From the NCBI GenBank assembly GCA_030682575.1, contig JAUXNX010000012.1, forward strand, positions 124,001 through 188,000: DNA of 64,000 nt. Direction: 5' to 3'. Numbering within the stretch: position 1 is the first letter of the stretch; each line of letters starts with the position of its first letter. The notes under the pieces are model-generated. The model was not told where the DNA came from, searched no databases, and saw only the letters and a program-made list of their open reading frames with translations. The stretch is from Gammaproteobacteria bacterium. GTDB lineage: Bacteria; Pseudomonadota; Gammaproteobacteria; Pseudomonadales; Pseudohongiellaceae. The translations under genes were made by a program, and so were the position numbers. Below, piece by piece: positions 45,858-55,227 of this stretch.

Positions 45858-47008
45858 AAGACCTTACCAATTACCTTGTCGCTACTTGCGTTAAGACCTC
45901 TAATACTGGCACTGTCAGCGGGCACATAACCGGGCCTGTCAAACAATTTCAATTTCGATGGCACCAGTCGCACGATCTGCCCAGCCACCAATGCCAGCTC
46001 ACTCACTTGAGCCTGTGTCAGTTCCACCTCGAAATGCTGGTCATTGGTCGTGTGGGAGTCTTTTTCCAAACCTTCCAACTCCACTCGGGCACTCACTCCG
46101 AAAGAGAGAACACGCGTCACCTTTGCGGCTACTCCCTGCGACTGCCCTGCATCAGTGATGATCTGCAACTCATGGGGCCGTACGAACGCGAACACTTCCG
46201 AACCCTGCGTAAAATTATCCTGAGCGTGTGGCACTGCATGGCTGCCCACCCGCAGACCATCTTCTTCCACACGACCGTGAAACAGATTCACTGAGCCAAG
46301 GAAGCTATAAACGAACGGCGTAGCAGGGTGGTTATACACCTCTTCCGGCGTGCCCACCTGCTCGACGCGACCGTGATCCATAAGCACTACCTTGTCCGCA
46401 ACCTCCAGCGCTTCTTCCTGATCGTGGGTCACGAAGATTGACGTGATATGTAATTCATCGTGCAACTTGCGCAGCCAGCGGCGCAGTTCCTTGCGAACTT
46501 TCGCATCGAGCGCTCCGAACGGTTCGTCAAGCAAGAGTACACGGGGTTCTACCGCCAGCGCTCTGGCCAACGCAATACGCTGACGCTGCCCGCCGGAGAG
46601 CTGCGATGGATAGCGATCCGCCAGCCAGTCGAGCTGCACCAGATTCAACAATTCGTGCACTTTATCCTTGATCTGCTGCTTCGAGGGCCGCTGCGCGCGC
46701 GGCTTCATGCGCATGCCGAAGGCGACATTATCAAACACGGTCATGTGTTTGAACAGCGCGTAGTGCTGGAATACGAAGCCCACCTGGCGCTCACGCACAC
46801 TGGCATCCGAGGCGTCCTCGCCTTCCAACGTAACCAGTCCCGAATCGGCCTGCTCCAGTCCTGCGATGATGCGCAGCAGCGTGGTCTTGCCGCAACCCGA
46901 AGGCCCGAGCAAGGCCACGAGCTGGCCCGCCTCGAAATTCAGAGAAATGTCGTTCAGCGCGACGAAGTCGCCAAAGCGTTTATGGATGTTTCTGACCTCG
47001 ATACTCAT
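45854..47008 (-). CDS. cysA: CysA, sulfate/thiosulfate import ATPase
   Basis: 384 aa from [15 protein letters not shown]; a longer frame reaches 29 codons into cysW and is rejected. Walker [10 protein letters not shown], signature LSGGQRQR, Walker [14 protein letters not shown]-loop [11 protein letters not shown]-terminal regulatory TOBE domain (about 280-365) includes FVRPHELQI. Energises import of sulfate and thiosulfate with CysT/CysW. ATGA overlaps both cysW and the cysB-like gene. Confidence 0.96.
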   Translation of the reverse strand: MSIEVRNIHKRFGDFVALNDISLNFEAGQLVALLGPSGCGKTTLLRIIAGLEQADSGLVTLEGEDASDASVRERQVGFVFQHYALFKHMTVFDNVAFGMRMKPRAQRPSKQQIKDKVHELLNLVQLDWLADRYPSQLSGGQRQRIALARALAVEPRVLLLDEPFGALDAKVRKELRRWLRKLHDELHITSIFVTHDQEEALEVADKVVLMDHGRVEQVGTPEEVYNHPATPFVYSFLGSVNLFHGRVEEDGLRVGSHAVPHAQDNFTQGSEVFAFVRPHELQIITDAGQSQGVAAKVTRVLSFGVSARVELEGLEKDSHTTNDQHFEVELTQAQVSELALVAGQIVRLVPSKLKLFDRPGYVPADSASIRGLNASSDKVIGKVL

Positions 47009-47916
47009 GTCGTACTCTTCTGTATTGATAGCGGATTGATTTCCGGTGGCAGCAGATGCGCGGCGGCGGGATGGCTCGCCCGATGCTCTACCCACGTCTT
47101 GATGATCAATGTGAACAGTGCCAGCATCGCCAGCAACGAGGCCACAGCAAATGCGGCCGCAAAGTTGTACTCGTTGTATAGAATCTCAACGTGCAGCGGC
47201 ATGGTATTGGTCTGCCCACGAATCTTGCCGGAGACTACCGACACGGCACCAAATTCTCCCATGGCCCGCGCGTTGGAAAGGATCACCCCATAGAGCAGCC
47301 CCCATTTGATGTTCGGCAGCGTCACATACCAGAACGTCTGCCAGCCATTGGCGCCGAGCACGATTGCGGCCTCTTCCTCGTCCCGCCCCTGTGCCTGCAT
47401 CAATGGAATCAACTCTCGCGCCACGAAAGGGAACGTCACGAAAATTGTTGCCAGCACGATGCCGGGCACCGCAAAGATAATCCGGATGTTGTGCTCAAGC
47501 AGCCACGCACCAAACCAGCCATTCGCACCGAATATCAGCACATACATCAGGCCGACAATCACGGGTGAAATGGAGAATGGCAGGTCGATGAAGGTCGTCA
47601 GCAACTGCTTGCCACGGAAATCGTGTTTCGCGATCAGCCAGGCGGCCGACACGCCGAACACCAGATTCAACGGCACGGAGATGAACGCGATCAGCAGCGT
47701 CAATCTAATAGCCGCCAAGGCAGTCTCCTCTGTAATGGAGAGCAGGTAGACTTCCCAGCCCCTGCGCAGCGCCTCGAAGAACACCGATACCAGTGGCAGA
47801 ATCAGAAACAAGATGAAGAAGCTCAGCGATAAAGTCAGAAGGGTCCACTTCACCCATTTTTCTTCACGTGTGGCGGGATTACGTTCAAAACGAGTGGTTC
47901 CTGTCAACGTGCTCAT
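47005..47916 (-). CDS. cysW: CysW, sulfate ABC permease
   Basis: 303 aa from [14 protein letters not shown], sharing one base (TGATG) with the cysT stop. Six hydrophobic helices; the EAA loop contacting the ATPase is [28 protein letters not shown] and [16 protein letters not shown] is the sulfate-permease mark. Pairs with CysT in the membrane. Confidence 0.95.
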   Translation of the reverse strand: MSTLTGTTRFERNPATREEKWVKWTLLTLSLSFFILFLILPLVSVFFEALRRGWEVYLLSITEETALAAIRLTLLIAFISVPLNLVFGVSAAWLIAKHDFRGKQLLTTFIDLPFSISPVIVGLMYVLIFGANGWFGAWLLEHNIRIIFAVPGIVLATIFVTFPFVARELIPLMQAQGRDEEEAAIVLGANGWQTFWYVTLPNIKWGLLYGVILSNARAMGEFGAVSVVSGKIRGQTNTMPLHVEILYNEYNFAAAFAVASLLAMLALFTLIIKTWVEHRASHPAAAHLLPPEINPLSIQKSTT

Positions 47917-48794
47917 CAGCGTGATCCCCCAATGCTGCGCGAACTCCACGCCTGCAGGAAGTTGATGAGCAATAGAAGTACGAACGAGAACACCAGCATC
48001 ACCACTGCCACTGCTGTGGCGCCGACGTAGTCATATTGTTCCAGCTTGGTGATGATGATCAGCGGTGTGATCTCCGACACCAGGGGAATGTTGCCCGCGA
48101 TGAAGATCACGGAACCGTACTCGCCCACCGCTCGCGCAAACGCCAGCGCAAATCCGGTCAGTAATGCAGGCAGCAGAATCGGCAGGAGCACGTAACGGAA
48201 TGTTTGCCAGCGGCGTGCACCGAGACTCGCGGCGGCTTCTTCCAGTTCCGTTTCCAGATCTTCCAGGATTGGCTGCACGGTGCGCACCACGAAGGGCAAG
48301 CCGATGAACACCAGGGCCACGAGAACTCCAGCAGGTGCGAACGCGATCTTGATTCCCAGCACACCCTCCACGTACTGGCCTATCCAGCCATTGCGCGCAT
48401 ACAGCGCCGTCAACGCGATCCCTGCCACCGCTGTCGGCAACGCAAATGGCAGGTCCACCAGCGCATCGACAATGCGTTTGCCGGGGAATGAATAGCGCAC
48501 CAGCACCCACGCCAGCATCAACCCGAATACCGCGTTGATCGCAGCCGCTATCAACGACGCTCCGAAGGACAATTTATAGGAAGCCACTACACGGGGAGCG
48601 GTCACGATCTCCCAGAACTCCGCAAACGAGAGCTCCGCAGTACGGATGAAAACCGCGGCGATTGGCACCAGCACGATCAATGAGAGATACACCAGCGTAT
48701 AGCCCAGCGCGAGATTGAATCCCGGCAGGACGCTGTGATGACGTCCGGGTTTGCGTTTTCTGATATTCAGATCAAAGGATTGGCTGAGGGCCAT
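47916..48794 (-). CDS. cysT: CysT (CysU), sulfate ABC permease
   Basis: 292 aa. Six predicted helices, [19 protein letters not shown] loop [22 protein letters not shown] and [17 protein letters not shown] typical of CysT. It starts a transcription unit cysT-cysW-cysA-cysB-like; the 129 bases ahead of it contain a palindrome and the 13-bp motif shared with sbp. Confidence 0.96.
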   Translation of the reverse strand: MALSQSFDLNIRKRKPGRHHSVLPGFNLALGYTLVYLSLIVLVPIAAVFIRTAELSFAEFWEIVTAPRVVASYKLSFGASLIAAAINAVFGLMLAWVLVRYSFPGKRIVDALVDLPFALPTAVAGIALTALYARNGWIGQYVEGVLGIKIAFAPAGVLVALVFIGLPFVVRTVQPILEDLETELEEAAASLGARRWQTFRYVLLPILLPALLTGFALAFARAVGEYGSVIFIAGNIPLVSEITPLIIITKLEQYDYVGATAVAVVMLVFSFVLLLLINFLQAWSSRSIGGSR

Positions 48795-48885
48795 TGCAAA
48801 TTCTCCACGCCCCGCCAGAGGAGCTGTTCATGTGAGGCGGGGGCAGTCTACAAAGGCGCTCAAATGAAACGAAATATTAATATTC

Positions 48886-48910
48886 GCAATGCTTATGCAA
48901 TTTTAAGCAT
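48886..48910 (-). promoter_or_regulatory. Candidate CysB operator ahead of cysT
   Basis: Minus strand GCATAAGCATTGC (48886-48898), 91 bases before the cysT ATG. It is part of an inverted repeat ATGCTTA/TAAGCAT (48889-48895, 48904-48910). The same 13-mer with one change occurs ahead of sbp at 50746-50758. An AT-rich palindrome AATATTAATATT (48873-48884) lies next to it. Confidence 0.55.
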
Positions 48911-48923
48911 AGGCAATGAGATG

Positions 48924-49622
48924 TCAGGCCCCTGCCGGCACCAGGCTCAACTGCGTACGTGTGTGGCGGCGCACCTTCGCGAGCAGGCTGCCACGGCCAC
49001 GCGACATGCGATGCTCAATGCCAGGGATGGAGGCCGCAGTGGACACGTAGCGGTTCTGCTGCAAAGAAAGAATGTCCAGCAGTTGCGGCCAGGGACCAAA
49101 CCCGGACTCGGTATTGATGTGCCCAACGTGACCAGCGTTGTGCAACTCCAATCCCCAGATCGTCGCCCAGTACTGCGCCTTTTCCAGAGTCAACCATGGA
49201 TCATTCTCACTGGCGATCAATAGACCTGGCACCTCCAGTGGCTTGTGGCGCAGAACATCTGCCAGTGTTCTGACTTCGAGGCGAGGACTATCGACACTGC
49301 CAAGCCCCAGGAGATTGAAGCGCTCCGGATCAGCCGGAGCAACGAAGATGACTCCCGCCACACTTTGTGGTCGATCGACCACTGCCACTGCAGTGGCCAG
49401 ACAGCCGAAACTGTGCGCCACGATCCAGAGGGGTTGGGTTGCCAGGGCGATCTCCTCGCGCACCTTCTCAGCCCAGTCGGCCAGTACGGGTTTGTGCCAG
49501 TCCACGTCATCAAGCATGCGGCTGGCAGGTAACTGCGCGTGCAGCCAGCACTGCCAGTGGGACTCACCGCTGCCCTGATAGCCGGGCACGATGAGTACCT
49601 CTTCTGTTGCTGCAACAGTCAT
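48924..49622 (-). CDS. RBBP9/YdeN-type serine hydrolase in the sulfate locus
   Basis: About 232 aa from MTVAATEEVLIVPGY, with GGAG seven bases ahead; a GTG six codons upstream overlaps the sbp stop (GTGA) and is a real alternative. It has VPGYQGSGESHWQ, the nucleophile loop AHSFGCLA (Ser), ENDPWL (Asp) and NAGHVGHI (His), all RBBP9-like. The C-terminal 35 residues, rich in Arg and Ser, go beyond the domain. It is between sbp and cysT, so a role in organosulfur or sulfate-ester use is possible but unproven. Confidence 0.85.
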   Translation of the reverse strand: MTVAATEEVLIVPGYQGSGESHWQCWLHAQLPASRMLDDVDWHKPVLADWAEKVREEIALATQPLWIVAHSFGCLATAVAVVDRPQSVAGVIFVAPADPERFNLLGLGSVDSPRLEVRTLADVLRHKPLEVPGLLIASENDPWLTLEKAQYWATIWGLELHNAGHVGHINTESGFGPWPQLLDILSLQQNRYVSTAASIPGIEHRMSRGRGSLLAKVRRHTRTQLSLVPAGA

Positions 49623-49636
49623 GGGCTGACTCCGAG

Positions 49637-50665
49637 TCACAGGCCGTAGATCTGATCGAAGATGCCGCCATCACTGAAGTGATCTGCCTGCGCCTTGGTC
49701 CAGCCGCCGAACAGTTCATCGATGGTGAAGGTTTCTACCTCCGGGAATCGGGCAATATCCTCAGGCGCAGCCAGTTCAGGATGACGCGGGCGGTAGTAGT
49801 GCTTCGCCGCAATACGCTGCCCCGCTTCGGAATACAGATACTCCAGATAGGCAGTGGCCACTTCCAGCGTGCCACGTCGCTCCGCGTTACCGTTGACGAC
49901 AGTCACTGGCGGTTCCGCGAGAATGGAAACAGAGGGCACGATGATCTCGAAATTCTCGGGCCCAAGTTCGTTGACAGCGAGGAATGCTTCGTTCTCCCAG
50001 GAGATGAACACATCACCCACGCCGCGCTGCACGAAGGTGGTCGTTGAGCCACGGGCGCCCGAATCAAGCACCACGACATTCTTGTAAAGTGCGCTGACGA
50101 ATTCCTGTGCAGAGGCTGCGCTGCCGCCCGGTTGCTGCAATGCATATCCCCATGCGGCCAGATAGTTCCAGCGTGCACCGCCAGAAGTTTTCGGATTCGG
50201 CGTGATCACGCCCACTCCCGGCTGCACCAGATCGTCCCAGTCCTGAATGCCCTTGGGATTGCCTTTGCGCACGAGGAACACAATCGTGGAGGTGTAGGGA
50301 GAGCTGTTGTCCGGCAACTTTGACTGCCAGTCTGCTGGCACCTTGCCCGAGAATGCGCTGACCGCATCGATATCGTAGGCCAGTGCCAGCGTGACGATGT
50401 CGGCTTCCAGCCCATCGATCACAGAGCGCGCCTGGGAGCCGGAGCCACCGTGAGACTGATTGACTCGCACTCTTTCGCCGGTTTTCTCCTGCCAGTACTT
50501 CGCAAATTCCGGATTGTAGTCCTGATACAGCTCCCGGGTGGGGTCATAGGAGACGTTCAGAAGCGTCTTGGTCTGAGCCTGGAGGGAGGCTGATACAACC
50601 CCAGCAGTGGCGGACAGCAATGCGACAAGAAGAATGCGTTTGATACGCGCGTTTTTTAAAGACAT
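49637..50665 (-). CDS. sbp: Sbp/CysP, periplasmic sulfate-binding protein
   Basis: 342 aa from [19 protein letters not shown], a signal peptide cleaved near SLQAQ. Family marks: [70 protein letters not shown] and [14 protein letters not shown]. It binds sulfate for CysTWA. Upstream 80 bases away is the motif shared with the cysT promoter region. GGGAG precedes the ATG. Choice between sbp and cysP is by habit, not proof. Confidence 0.94.
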   Translation of the reverse strand: MSLKNARIKRILLVALLSATAGVVSASLQAQTKTLLNVSYDPTRELYQDYNPEFAKYWQEKTGERVRVNQSHGGSGSQARSVIDGLEADIVTLALAYDIDAVSAFSGKVPADWQSKLPDNSSPYTSTIVFLVRKGNPKGIQDWDDLVQPGVGVITPNPKTSGGARWNYLAAWGYALQQPGGSAASAQEFVSALYKNVVVLDSGARGSTTTFVQRGVGDVFISWENEAFLAVNELGPENFEIIVPSVSILAEPPVTVVNGNAERRGTLEVATAYLEYLYSEAGQRIAAKHYYRPRHPELAAPEDIARFPEVETFTIDELFGGWTKAQADHFSDGGIFDQIYGL

Positions 50666-50745
50666 GGTGCAATGCTCCCTGGAAGCCGGTTTTGAATGGG
50701 CGCCAAGGTAACTGCGTGCAAGAAGGATCCAAACCAAGAAAATCT

Positions 50746-50758
50746 GCAAAGCTTATGC
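50746..50758 (-). promoter_or_regulatory. Candidate CysB operator ahead of sbp
   Basis: Minus strand GCATAAGCTTTGC; 12 of 13 bases equal the motif ahead of cysT (48886-48898) and it lies at a similar distance from the start codon (80 versus 91 bases). A palindrome TATGCGCATA (50754-50763) overlaps it. Two matching motifs ahead of two sulfate-transport units suggest shared CysB control. Confidence 0.55.
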
Positions 50759-50783
50759 GCATAGATGCAATGAGGCAGATCCC

Positions 50784-50850
50784 TGCAGGAGCGAGCTTGC
50801 TCGCGAATGAGCGAAGTGCCGAAGCATTCGCGAGCAAGCTCGCTCCTGCA
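50784..50850. repeat. Paired REP palindromes (BIME-like)
   Basis: Two copies facing each other, 50784-50809 and 50825-50850, are perfect 26-base reverse complements, each containing GCGAGCTTGCTCGC or its complement. The spacer is 15 bases. They lie between the divergent sbp and Nudix genes and end 42 bases before the Nudix start. Confidence 0.93.
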
Positions 50851-50892
50851 TTGTGGTTTATAATCCGGTTGAAACGAGAATTTGGAAATTCC

Positions 50893-51483
50893 ATGAAGTA
50901 CTGTCATCACTGCGCCGAACCGATCACCCTGCACGTCCCTCCTGGCGACAACAAGCCGCGCTACTGCTGCCTGCAGTGCGACCTGGTGTTCTATCAGAAT
51001 CCGAAAAATGTCGTGGGCACTTTGCCAATCTACGAAGGCAAGGTGCTGCTCTGCAAGCGCGCCATCGAACCGCGCTACGGCAAATGGACCTTGCCCGCAG
51101 GATTCATGGAAAATGACGAAACCGCATTACAGGGTGCCATTCGCGAGACTGCCGAAGAAGCGGGCGCGGTGGTACTGCCCGAGGATTGTTCTCTCTACAC
51201 CCTGTTCAACCTGCCCTTCATCAATCAGGTCCATGTGTATTTTCGTACTCTCCTGCGCTCTCCAGAATTCAAATCCGGCGAAGAAAGTCTCGAAGTGGCT
51301 CTATTCAGCGAAGAAGAAATCCCCTGGGACGAGCTGGCTTTTCCCGTGATACGCATCACGCTTGAACAGTATTTCGCGGATCGCCGTTCTGCGCTCTACC
51401 CCGTGAGGATGTTTGATCTTCACTACTCAACTGAGCGCAAACTCACCACCTCACTCATCAGCAGCAGCGCTGCTCCACCGTAA
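50893..51483 (+). CDS. Nudix hydrolase with an N-terminal zinc ribbon (NudC-related)
   Basis: 196 aa from MKYCHHCAEPI. A four-Cys ribbon (CHHC near 4-7, CCLQC near 27-31) precedes a Nudix domain whose box reads G-x5-E-x7-RETAEEAGAVV (GFMENDETALQGAI then RETAEEAG). This resembles the ADP-ribose/NADH-type Nudix group of short NUDIX proteins with a ribbon; the SQPWPFPQS signature of NADH pyrophosphatase is absent. Substrate is unknown. REP elements lie just upstream. Confidence 0.9.
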   Translation: MKYCHHCAEPITLHVPPGDNKPRYCCLQCDLVFYQNPKNVVGTLPIYEGKVLLCKRAIEPRYGKWTLPAGFMENDETALQGAIRETAEEAGAVVLPEDCSLYTLFNLPFINQVHVYFRTLLRSPEFKSGEESLEVALFSEEEIPWDELAFPVIRITLEQYFADRRSALYPVRMFDLHYSTERKLTTSLISSSAAPP

Positions 51484-52262
51484 TAAAACTTCAGTGGCAG
51501 GTCGCCTCTCTTTCACGTCGACGAATAGCGACGGTACCTTGAAAAACATCAGAACCGGCCAGGATCTCAACAGTCTCGAGAACTGGTCTGTGCACAGCCA
51601 ATTGTTATGGGACGTCAGCGGTGTCATTGGCCTGCTCGTGATCAAGCAGGAATTGGAGTCCGATCCTTTCCACCGCAAAGAGCTGGGTCTGGATCTGTGG
51701 CGGTACCCCGCTTTCTGGCCTGGCACTGCTGGCCCTGAGAAACGCACAGTACAGCAATCAGGCATTCCAGGCTGACATCACTGACGACAACGTGACAGGC
51801 ACCGTGACACTGAACTACGCACTGCACGACAGCGTGAACGTGTATGGCACCTACAGCACCGGCTTCAAGCCTGCCGACCGATGCTGGCCGCGTCATGACC
51901 GAGCTGTCCATCATCAAGTCCGAATACGTTCAGCACTACGAACTTGGTGTAAAGACCTCTCCACTCGCGGGTGCTACGCTGAACTTCGTTGCCTATCAAA
52001 CGGACATTGAGGATTACCAGGCCAAGGTGCAGACGGCCGACATCGCCGTGAATCGCGGTTCTCTCGCCAATGCCGAAGAAGTACAGGTGCGCGGCTTGGC
52101 TTCCGCACCGACAATAGCTGGTCGGGCTTTGTGTGGTCACGCAACGTGACAGACAAGGACTACTTCGAGCAGTTGTTGCCGGGTGCAGGTAATGCTGGTC
52201 ACTATGCGGCGGTGCTGGGTGATCCGCGTACTTATGGGGCGACTGTGCGGTACGATTTCTGA
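51484..52262 (+). pseudogene. Decayed TonB-dependent receptor, 3' remnant
   Basis: Receptor-like peptides are recognisable in different frames: GTVTLNYALHDSVNVYGTYS with TGFKPA, then KSEYVQHYELGVKTSPL with NFVAYQTDIEDYQAKVQ, and a C-terminal barrel piece NVTDKDYFEQLL with TYGATVRYDF before the stop at 52260-52262. Frame changes and internal deletions break the reading, and the plug domain and signal peptide are gone. The preceding gene ends at 51483, so the front was lost rather than shortened by the window. It was probably a siderophore or carbohydrate-type receptor. Confidence 0.85.
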
Positions 52263-52385
52263 TCTGTGTACAATCGTTGCAAAGGGGCCTGATGGCCCCT
52301 TTCGCATTTCAGGTTATGCTGTGAACCAAACCCGGGCGGACTCAGGTCTCACTCCTGACGCCAATCCTATTGAACAGGAAACACC

Positions 52386-53309
52386 ATGCAATCCTTTCGA
52401 AAATTTTTGACGGCGGTTATGGTTATGTCTTCCTTCACTTCCATCGCTGTGGCGCAGCCAGTCGGTTCGGAATACCCCTCACTGGCAGGCAGAACCGTCC
52501 TCATCACAGGGTCCACGGATGGGCTTGGCCGCGAAACAGCCTTGCGTCTTGGTGCACTTGGCGCGCATGTGCTGGTGCATGGGCGTAATGCTGAACGCGG
52601 CGCAGAAGTGGTGGAGGAAATCAATTCAGGCGCTGGCAGCGCTCAGTTCTATGCCGCAGATCTCGGCTCACTTGCCGATGTGCGCGAACTGGCTGCCGCT
52701 GTGCGAGAGGATCACGAGCAACTGCATTTGCTGATCAACAATGCTGGCATTGGTTCCGGTTTTGCCGATGGTGCACGGCAAACCAGTGCCGACGGCTACG
52801 AAATGATTTTTCAAGTCAACTACCTTTCCCATTACCTGCTGACAGATTTGCTGCTGCCGCTTCTCGAAACCAGCGCTCCGGCCCAGGTAATCAATGTGGC
52901 TTCCGGTGCACAGCGTTCCGTGAATTTCGATGACATCATGATGGAGAGAAGTTTCGACAGTAATGCAGCGTACTCGCAGAGCAAACTGGCGCAGATTCTC
53001 CACACGTTTCATCTGGCGACACGCTACGATGCGGCTGAACTGACCTTCAACACGCTGCACCCTGCGACGATGATGGACACTACACTGGTCAGACAAATGT
53101 CTTCGCCAGCGCGCACCACCGTCGATGAAGGTGCAACGGCGCTGGTCAATCTAGCAGCCTCCCCAGCCCTGATTGGTCGCACCGGGCTCTATTTCAATGG
53201 GTTACGCGAAGCGCGAGCATCCAGTCAGGCGTATGATGCTGCAGCACGGCAGAGGCTGGACACCCTGAGTCGTGAACTCACCGGCCTGCCACCTGAAACG
53301 CCGCTTTGA
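52386..53309 (+). CDS. SDR oxidoreductase with an apparent signal peptide
   Basis: 307 aa. Residues 1-23 form a Sec-like signal (FLTAVMVMSSFTSIAVAQ, cut after AVA). The Rossmann fold follows with TGSTDGLG, LINNAG and the catalytic YSQSK, all classical SDR marks. Export is unusual for an NAD(P)-dependent enzyme because cofactor is scarce in the periplasm; a false signal peptide is possible. It precedes three Tat-type genes on the same strand and may share their transcript. Confidence 0.85.
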   Translation: MQSFRKFLTAVMVMSSFTSIAVAQPVGSEYPSLAGRTVLITGSTDGLGRETALRLGALGAHVLVHGRNAERGAEVVEEINSGAGSAQFYAADLGSLADVRELAAAVREDHEQLHLLINNAGIGSGFADGARQTSADGYEMIFQVNYLSHYLLTDLLLPLLETSAPAQVINVASGAQRSVNFDDIMMERSFDSNAAYSQSKLAQILHTFHLATRYDAAELTFNTLHPATMMDTTLVRQMSSPARTTVDEGATALVNLAASPALIGRTGLYFNGLREARASSQAYDAAARQRLDTLSRELTGLPPETPL

Positions 53310-53397
53310 CAGTGACCCGATCAATGCGTTTTACTGCTGTCGCTCGCGAACATGAATCCACGCCACCCACTCAGCTCGCCAGTAGAAGGAGCACAGC

Positions 53398-54132
53398 ATG
53401 TCCGTCCGCAAAACTTTCACGCGCCGGGAATTGAACAAGCTGTTTCTGATAGGAGCAGCATCCTCCACATTTCTTGGAGTCTCCGGCATCACCACAATGG
53501 CCCAGGAACCCCTGCGCATCGGCATCATCGGCTCCGGCCAGATCGGTGGCGCGGTTGGCAAGCGCTGGGCGGAAGCCGGGCACCAGATCCTGTTCTCATC
53601 CCGCAATCCGGATGAACTGGCTCCATTGGTGGCAGAGGCTGGTCCGAATGCACGCGCCGGAACCGTGGCAGAGGCAGCACAGTTCGGTGACATCGTGCTG
53701 ATCGCAGTTCCCTATGGCGCCATGCCGCAGGTCGGCGCTGACAACGCGCAGTACCTGCAGGGCAAGATCGTGATCGATTGCGCCAATCCCCGCGCAGACA
53801 GAGATGGTCCGATGGCAGACGAGGCGATTGCCAAAGGCACTGGAGTTGCGTCAGCAGAATTCTTCCCCGGCACCAGACTGGTACGCGCGTTCAACGCCGT
53901 CAGCTTTGCCATGGTGGAGGAACAGCATCACCGCGAGGGTGAGCTGATTGGTATTCCAGTGGCTGGTGATGATGCGGAGGCGGTGGCAATTACTGAACGC
54001 CTGGTGCGGGATGCCGGATTTGACCCCGTGTTTGTTGGACCGCTGAGCAGCGCGCGACGTTTTGATCGTGGCACCGATGTCTATGTGCGCGGTATGACTG
54101 CGGCTGAACTCAGACAGGCACTCAATCTCTAG
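53398..54132 (+). CDS. Tat-exported NADP-binding oxidoreductase, F420-reductase-like fold
   Basis: 244 aa. A Tat motif FTRRELNKLFLIGAASS lies at residues about 7-23 and MAQEP marks the likely cut. A Rossmann loop IGIIGSGQIGGAVGKRWAEAG, VAVP-like VLIAVPYGAM and RAFNAVSF recall the NADPH:F420 oxidoreductase/NAD-binding family 2. F420 itself is not made by most gammaproteobacteria, so the substrate is open. Export with bound cofactor would explain use of Tat. Confidence 0.82.
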   Translation: MSVRKTFTRRELNKLFLIGAASSTFLGVSGITTMAQEPLRIGIIGSGQIGGAVGKRWAEAGHQILFSSRNPDELAPLVAEAGPNARAGTVAEAAQFGDIVLIAVPYGAMPQVGADNAQYLQGKIVIDCANPRADRDGPMADEAIAKGTGVASAEFFPGTRLVRAFNAVSFAMVEEQHHREGELIGIPVAGDDAEAVAITERLVRDAGFDPVFVGPLSSARRFDRGTDVYVRGMTAAELRQALNL

Positions 54133-54225
54133 GGAGCCTCTGAACTGTATGGGGCTCTCGGTTGGTCATACCTAAACCTGCCTGCCAAATCCGCCAAACA
54201 AGAATAAATAAATGGGAGTGACACC

Positions 54226-55137
54226 ATGTCATCGAAAGAAAAACGCACAGTGCCTGTGGAAGCGATCGAACTCTATAACCAATATGTCCACGGCGAGATC
54301 AGTCGCCGAACTTTCCTTAACCGTGCCAAGCAGTTTGTCGTTGCCGGGTTGACGGCTGGCGCCATCGTTGACGCACTGATGCCGAACTACGCCATGGGGC
54401 AGCAGATCGCGAGAGACGACGAACGAATCAGGGCAAGCTATGTCACCGTACCCTCGCCGCAAGGACACGGCTACATCAGGGGCTACCTGGTACGTCCGTT
54501 CAGCGCCGACAGCCGCTCGGAAACTCCAACCCGATTACCGGGCATCATCGTGGTGCATGAGAATCGCGGGCTCAACCCGCATACGGAAGACGTTGCGCGC
54601 CGACTCGCACTGGCCAACTTCATGACCTTTGCTCCCGACGTACTGACCTCAGTGGGTGGTTACCCAGGCGACGACTATCAGGGCGGACAATTGTTCAACG
54701 GTCTGGACGCCGACAAGCGCTTTGAGGATATCGTCGCCGCTGCGCTGTGGTTGAAGGGGCGCGACGACTGCAATGGCAGGATTGGCGCCACCGGCTTCTG
54801 CTACGGCGGTGGTGTATCGAACCAGCTGGCCGTACGGCTGGGAGCCGATCTTGCGGCTGCAGTCCCCTTCTACGGCGGCGCGGCGCCAGAAGCTGACGTA
54901 CCCAACATCAAAGCGGCGATACTCGTGCAGCACGGCGAACTGGACACCCGACTCGTCGAAGCCTGGCCAGCCTATGAGACGGCACTGAGGGCGGCAGGTG
55001 TCACCTACGACGCCGACATCCATCCTGGCGCTCTGCACGGCTTCTTCAACGATGCCACGCCTGAACGCTACAACGAGGCAGCGGCCACGCTGGCGTGGAC
55101 ACGCATGGTGGACTGGTTCAACACCTACACACGATAA
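54226..55137 (+). CDS. Tat-exported dienelactone hydrolase family protein
   Basis: 303 aa. Tat signal SRRTFLNRAKQFVVAGLTAG (residues 26-45), then an alpha/beta domain with the nucleophile Cys in GFCYGGGVSN, Asp in HGELDTRL and His in HGFFND, the Cys-Asp-His set of dienelactone hydrolases. It probably hydrolyses a small ester or lactone in the periplasm. Its start follows the NADP-binding gene by 93 bases. Confidence 0.88.
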   Translation: MSSKEKRTVPVEAIELYNQYVHGEISRRTFLNRAKQFVVAGLTAGAIVDALMPNYAMGQQIARDDERIRASYVTVPSPQGHGYIRGYLVRPFSADSRSETPTRLPGIIVVHENRGLNPHTEDVARRLALANFMTFAPDVLTSVGGYPGDDYQGGQLFNGLDADKRFEDIVAAALWLKGRDDCNGRIGATGFCYGGGVSNQLAVRLGADLAAAVPFYGGAAPEADVPNIKAAILVQHGELDTRLVEAWPAYETALRAAGVTYDADIHPGALHGFFNDATPERYNEAAATLAWTRMVDWFNTYTR

Positions 55138-55149
55138 CAGGTGCTCATG

Positions 55150-55194
55150 GGGGATCAGGTTCCTTGATCCATAGGATCCAGGAGCCTGATCCCC
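55150..55194. repeat. 21-bp hairpin between hydrolase and iorA genes
   Basis: Arms 55150-55170 and 55174-55194 pair at 19 of 21 positions around the loop ATA, with GGGGATCAGG at the base. No T run follows on the plus strand. It may protect or weaken the transcript between the two genes. Confidence 0.55.
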
Positions 55195-55227
55195 GATCCC
55201 ATGATCCCAATCAAGGACTTTGACCCC

